Both the position numbers and the translations under genes were made by a program. Below the pieces are notes generated by a model. That model worked only from the letters and a program-made list of their open reading frames with translations, did not search any database and was not told the origin of the DNA. Shown here in pieces: positions 61,894 to 64,000 of a DNA stretch of 64,000 bases (the stretch's first letter is position 1; the number at the start of each line of letters is the position of its first letter). Source of the stretch: a virus; IMG/VR virus record IMGVR_UViG_3300005613_002762, positions 1-64,000 of that record, one strand, 5' to 3'.

Positions 61894-64000
61894 TTAAGCG
61901 TAAACACCGTAAGCAGTTACTTTACCACCATCAGCTGGAGTATAAGTAAAGGTTACAGTTGCACCAGTCATGTTGTAATCTACACCAGCTTCTTGAAGAA
62001 GACCGTTATAGTAGATTGCTTCAGAGTTAGTTCTTACATCAGATGCCAAAGTGAATTCTTTGTTAGTTCCATTAACTAAACCGCTAACAGAAACTCTCTT
62101 GAAGTAAGTGTTCTCGAAATCATTTGTAATGTTTTCAAGTTCAGTTACAACTTCTGAGAAAGAGTCGATAGCTGTAAGATCTGTGTTTGAGATCAAGTTA
62201 GCAACTTCAGTAGACAATGCCTCTTCTAACGATTCTTCAGCGGCCTCAGCTCTTGAAATTTCAGAAGATAATTGTGACATTAATCCTTCCTCTACTTCAC
62301 CGATAAATACTTCAAGTGAGTTATCTTTAGCAAGTCTTGCAGACTCCTCATTAGAGATAGCACTATTAATAGAAGTTTTAGCGTCATTTAATGATGTTTC
62401 TAATGAACTATCACCAACAACTCTTGAAGAAGCTTCAGTAGAAATAGCGGCATTTGCATCAGTTCTGTTAGTTGCAATTACGCTCTCTAATGAACTATCA
62501 CCAACAACTCTTGAAGAAGCTTCAGCAGAGATAGCTGTGTTTGCGTCAGTTTTATTAGTAGCGATTACACTTGCTAATGAACCGTCAGCAGATTCCATAG
62601 CATCCTCAACCTCATCGATTGTTAAACCAATAGAAGTTACGGCAGACAATAATGCGTTATCGTTTTCTAAGTCAATAGCATTAACGAAAGAAACGATTTC
62701 GGCAAATTGATCTAAATCAACATCAGAACCATCAAGGATAGCATCGATACGTTCTTTTTCATCTTCGATTGCGTTAGCTAATGAAGTATCTGCCGATTGA
62801 CGGTCAGTAATTTCTGTGCTGATTTTTCCGTTAATAGACTCCTTAGCTTCATTAATAGAAGATGCCAATGAAGTGTCACCAGAAATACGGTTAGAAATTT
62901 CAACTGAAATTCTGTCGTCGATAGATTCATCTGCAGATGTGTGGATTGAGCAACACTCAGAGATTTCAATAGATAACTCATTATCTTTTGAGTTCATTGC
63001 AACCAAGTTAGAACTGATAACAGATTCTAATGAATCATCAGCATTGTTCATTGCAACCAAGTTAGAACTGATAACAGTTTCTAATGAATCATCAGCATTG
63101 TTCATTGCCACCAAGTTAGAACTAATAACAGTTTCTAATGAAGTGTCGGCAGTGTTCATTGCAGTCAAGTTAGCACCGATAACAGTTTCTAATGAAGTGT
63201 CCACGGCAAGACGTTCATCTTCTTCTCTAGATACGCGAGCGTCGATAGAAGCGTTAGCCGCGATGATTTCAGCGTCTACATAATCCTCCAAAGAGTTGTC
63301 TGCGGCCAAGCGAGTTGACTCTTCAGCAGTTAATCGAGTGTCAATTGAACCTTCAGCAGATACATGGTGAGCATGTTCTGTAGAGATTTCAATAGAAATC
63401 AATGTTGCCAATGAAGTGTCAGCAGTTGCACGAGCGGCCTCCTCAGTAGAAACACGAGAAGTTAAAGAAGTGTCAGCGGCTTCACGAGCAGCAACTTCAG
63501 TAGATACAGCAGATTCGCGGTTAACAACTTCAAGAGAAATGTCAGAAGACAATACTCCTTCAGCAGCAAGAGCACGAGTTTCTTCAGCGTCTACATCGGC
63601 AGCACGGTTAACGATTTCAGAAGAAAGGTTAGCGGCAATTGATGCCTCAGCGGCTGTTGCACGAGATACTTCAGCAGAAGTTGCGGTTGATGCGTTAGCA
63701 GCTAAAGTTGTGATTGCGTTGTTGATGTCACCATCAGCAGATTGGAATGCACCTACGATTTCAGTCAATGAATCAAGAGCGGCTGGATCTGTGTTAGAGA
63801 TCACGAAGTCAATCTTTGTGTTCAATGAAGTATCGGCAGCGGCACGGGCAGTTGCTTCGTCAGCTAAGTCACTTGCCAATGAACCTTCAGCTGCGACAGC
63901 ACGAGACTCTTCAGCGTCAACATCAGCAGTACGAGCAGTTACTTCAGCCGCCAATGCGTTTGCGATAGACGTTTCAGAAGATTGTGCACGAGACTCTTCA
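61894..64000 (-). CDS. Coiled-coil repeat tail fibre, N-terminus outside window
   Basis: At least 702 residues read without a stop from the right edge to a stop at 61896; the start is off the window. A TTG at 63954 is only an internal codon. The protein is dominated by repeats of the type ADTSL..RISTEEAAR and DSLETVISSNLVAMNNAD, giving long helical coiled-coil stalks as in trimeric fibres. The final about 75 residues form a small domain (DLTAIDSFSEVVTELENITN, then GLVNGTNKEFTLASDVRTNS and a strand-rich end). The gene ends in a bidirectional terminator. No family is recognised beyond fibre-type repeats. Confidence 0.85.
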   Translation of the reverse strand, partial: EESRAQSSETSIANALAAEVTARTADVDAEESRAVAAEGSLASDLADEATARAAADTSLNTKIDFVISNTDPAALDSLTEIVGAFQSADGDINNAITTLAANASTATSAEVSRATAAEASIAANLSSEIVNRAADVDAEETRALAAEGVLSSDISLEVVNRESAVSTEVAAREAADTSLTSRVSTEEAARATADTSLATLISIEISTEHAHHVSAEGSIDTRLTAEESTRLAADNSLEDYVDAEIIAANASIDARVSREEDERLAVDTSLETVIGANLTAMNTADTSLETVISSNLVAMNNADDSLETVISSNLVAMNNADDSLESVISSNLVAMNSKDNELSIEISECCSIHTSADESIDDRISVEISNRISGDTSLASSINEAKESINGKISTEITDRQSADTSLANAIEDEKERIDAILDGSDVDLDQFAEIVSFVNAIDLENDNALLSAVTSIGLTIDEVEDAMESADGSLASVIATNKTDANTAISAEASSRVVGDSSLESVIATNRTDANAAISTEASSRVVGDSSLETSLNDAKTSINSAISNEESARLAKDNSLEVFIGEVEEGLMSQLSSEISRAEAAEESLEEALSTEVANLISNTDLTAIDSFSEVVTELENITNDFENTYFKRVSVSGLVNGTNKEFTLASDVRTNSEAIYYNGLLQEAGVDYNMTGATVTFTYTPADGGKVTAYGVYA
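62399..62572 (-). repeat. 87-bp imperfect tandem repeat in fibre gene
   Basis: Two copies of an 87-bp unit begin at 62399 and 62486. The first 38 bases or so are identical between them (tctaatgaactatcaccaac and following), encoding the VVGDSSLE region of the coiled-coil stalk. Confidence 0.75.
62993..63208 (-). repeat. 54-bp tandem repeat in fibre gene, four copies
   Basis: Units start at 62993, 63047, 63101 and 63155, each encoding 18 residues (LETVISSNLVAMNNADDS type). The first three are nearly identical at DNA level, the fourth more diverged, indicating recent unit duplication. Unit number could vary by slippage. Confidence 0.85.

Noticed and set aside
62993-63208. 54-bp repeats as an origin or CRISPR
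   Set aside because: They keep the reading frame, encode heptad-like stalk sequence and have no unique spacers.
62108-63283. Long plus-strand open frames opposite the coiled-coil fibre
   Set aside because: They mirror the Ser/Leu/Glu repeats of the minus-strand fibre gene and have no promoter-like motif or recognisable domain.
63954-63956. TTG at 63954 as the fibre gene start
   Set aside because: The same frame continues open to the window edge with the same repeat type, so the real start lies outside.

Overview
This window is an AT-rich piece of a tailed-phage genome of the T4-like (contractile-tail myovirus) type. Recognisable T4-style proteins include the baseplate wedge proteins gp6, gp25 and a gp53-like LysM protein, a giant hub protein, a tape measure, tail tube gp19, tail sheath gp18, a gp13-like neck protein, DNA polymerase gp43, helicase gp41, UvsX recombinase, gp32-type ssDNA-binding protein, an RNase H-type 5' exonuclease and class I NrdA/NrdB. 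Start codons are mostly preceded by A-rich leaders without a clear Shine-Dalgarno sequence. That would fit a Bacteroidota host, but the host is an inference. No tRNA, rRNA, insertion sequence or CRISPR array was recognised by eye.

Layout. 1-4795 (minus): baseplate wedge genes ending in a large structural gene cut by the left edge. 4830-14119 (minus): replication and nucleotide block (ssDNA-binding protein, UvsX, 5' exonuclease, DnaB-type helicase, NrdB, NrdA), bounded by strong hairpin terminators. 14121-34567 (minus): tail block, from sheath through an HAD-like enzyme, tail tube, tail-assembly chaperone with a probable +1 frameshift, tape measure, a 1686-residue OmpA-domain protein, gp53-like protein and a 2354-residue hub. 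34690-42359: head-tail connector genes on both strands with an SNF2 helicase and a zincin/superoxide dismutase/nuclease-like fusion. 42330-45149 (minus): DNA polymerase. 45256-61827: fibre genes and a large glycosyltransferase cluster, including a GT4-BAHT-FkbM triple fusion and a GT60-like enzyme, next to a collagen-like fibre of about 190 Gly-X-Y triplets. 61894-64000 (minus): coiled-coil fibre gene cut by the right edge.

The most unusual content is: (1) a late-position gene encoding an apparently complete Fe/Mn superoxide dismutase between a metalloprotease-like and a nuclease-like domain; (2) a set of enzymes related to protein O-glycosyltransferases beside Ser/Thr-rich virion proteins, suggesting that the phage glycosylates its own fibres; (3) a +1 frameshift fusing a 50-residue extension to the tail chaperone; (4) a repeated sense-strand motif TATTTAT just upstream of more than twenty gene starts, the reverse complement of the T4 late promoter core, which may be this phage's promoter and would give very short leaders.

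Many genes overlap by a few bases or are separated by under 30 bases, so the layout is operon-like. No stretch over 300 bases lacks a gene.
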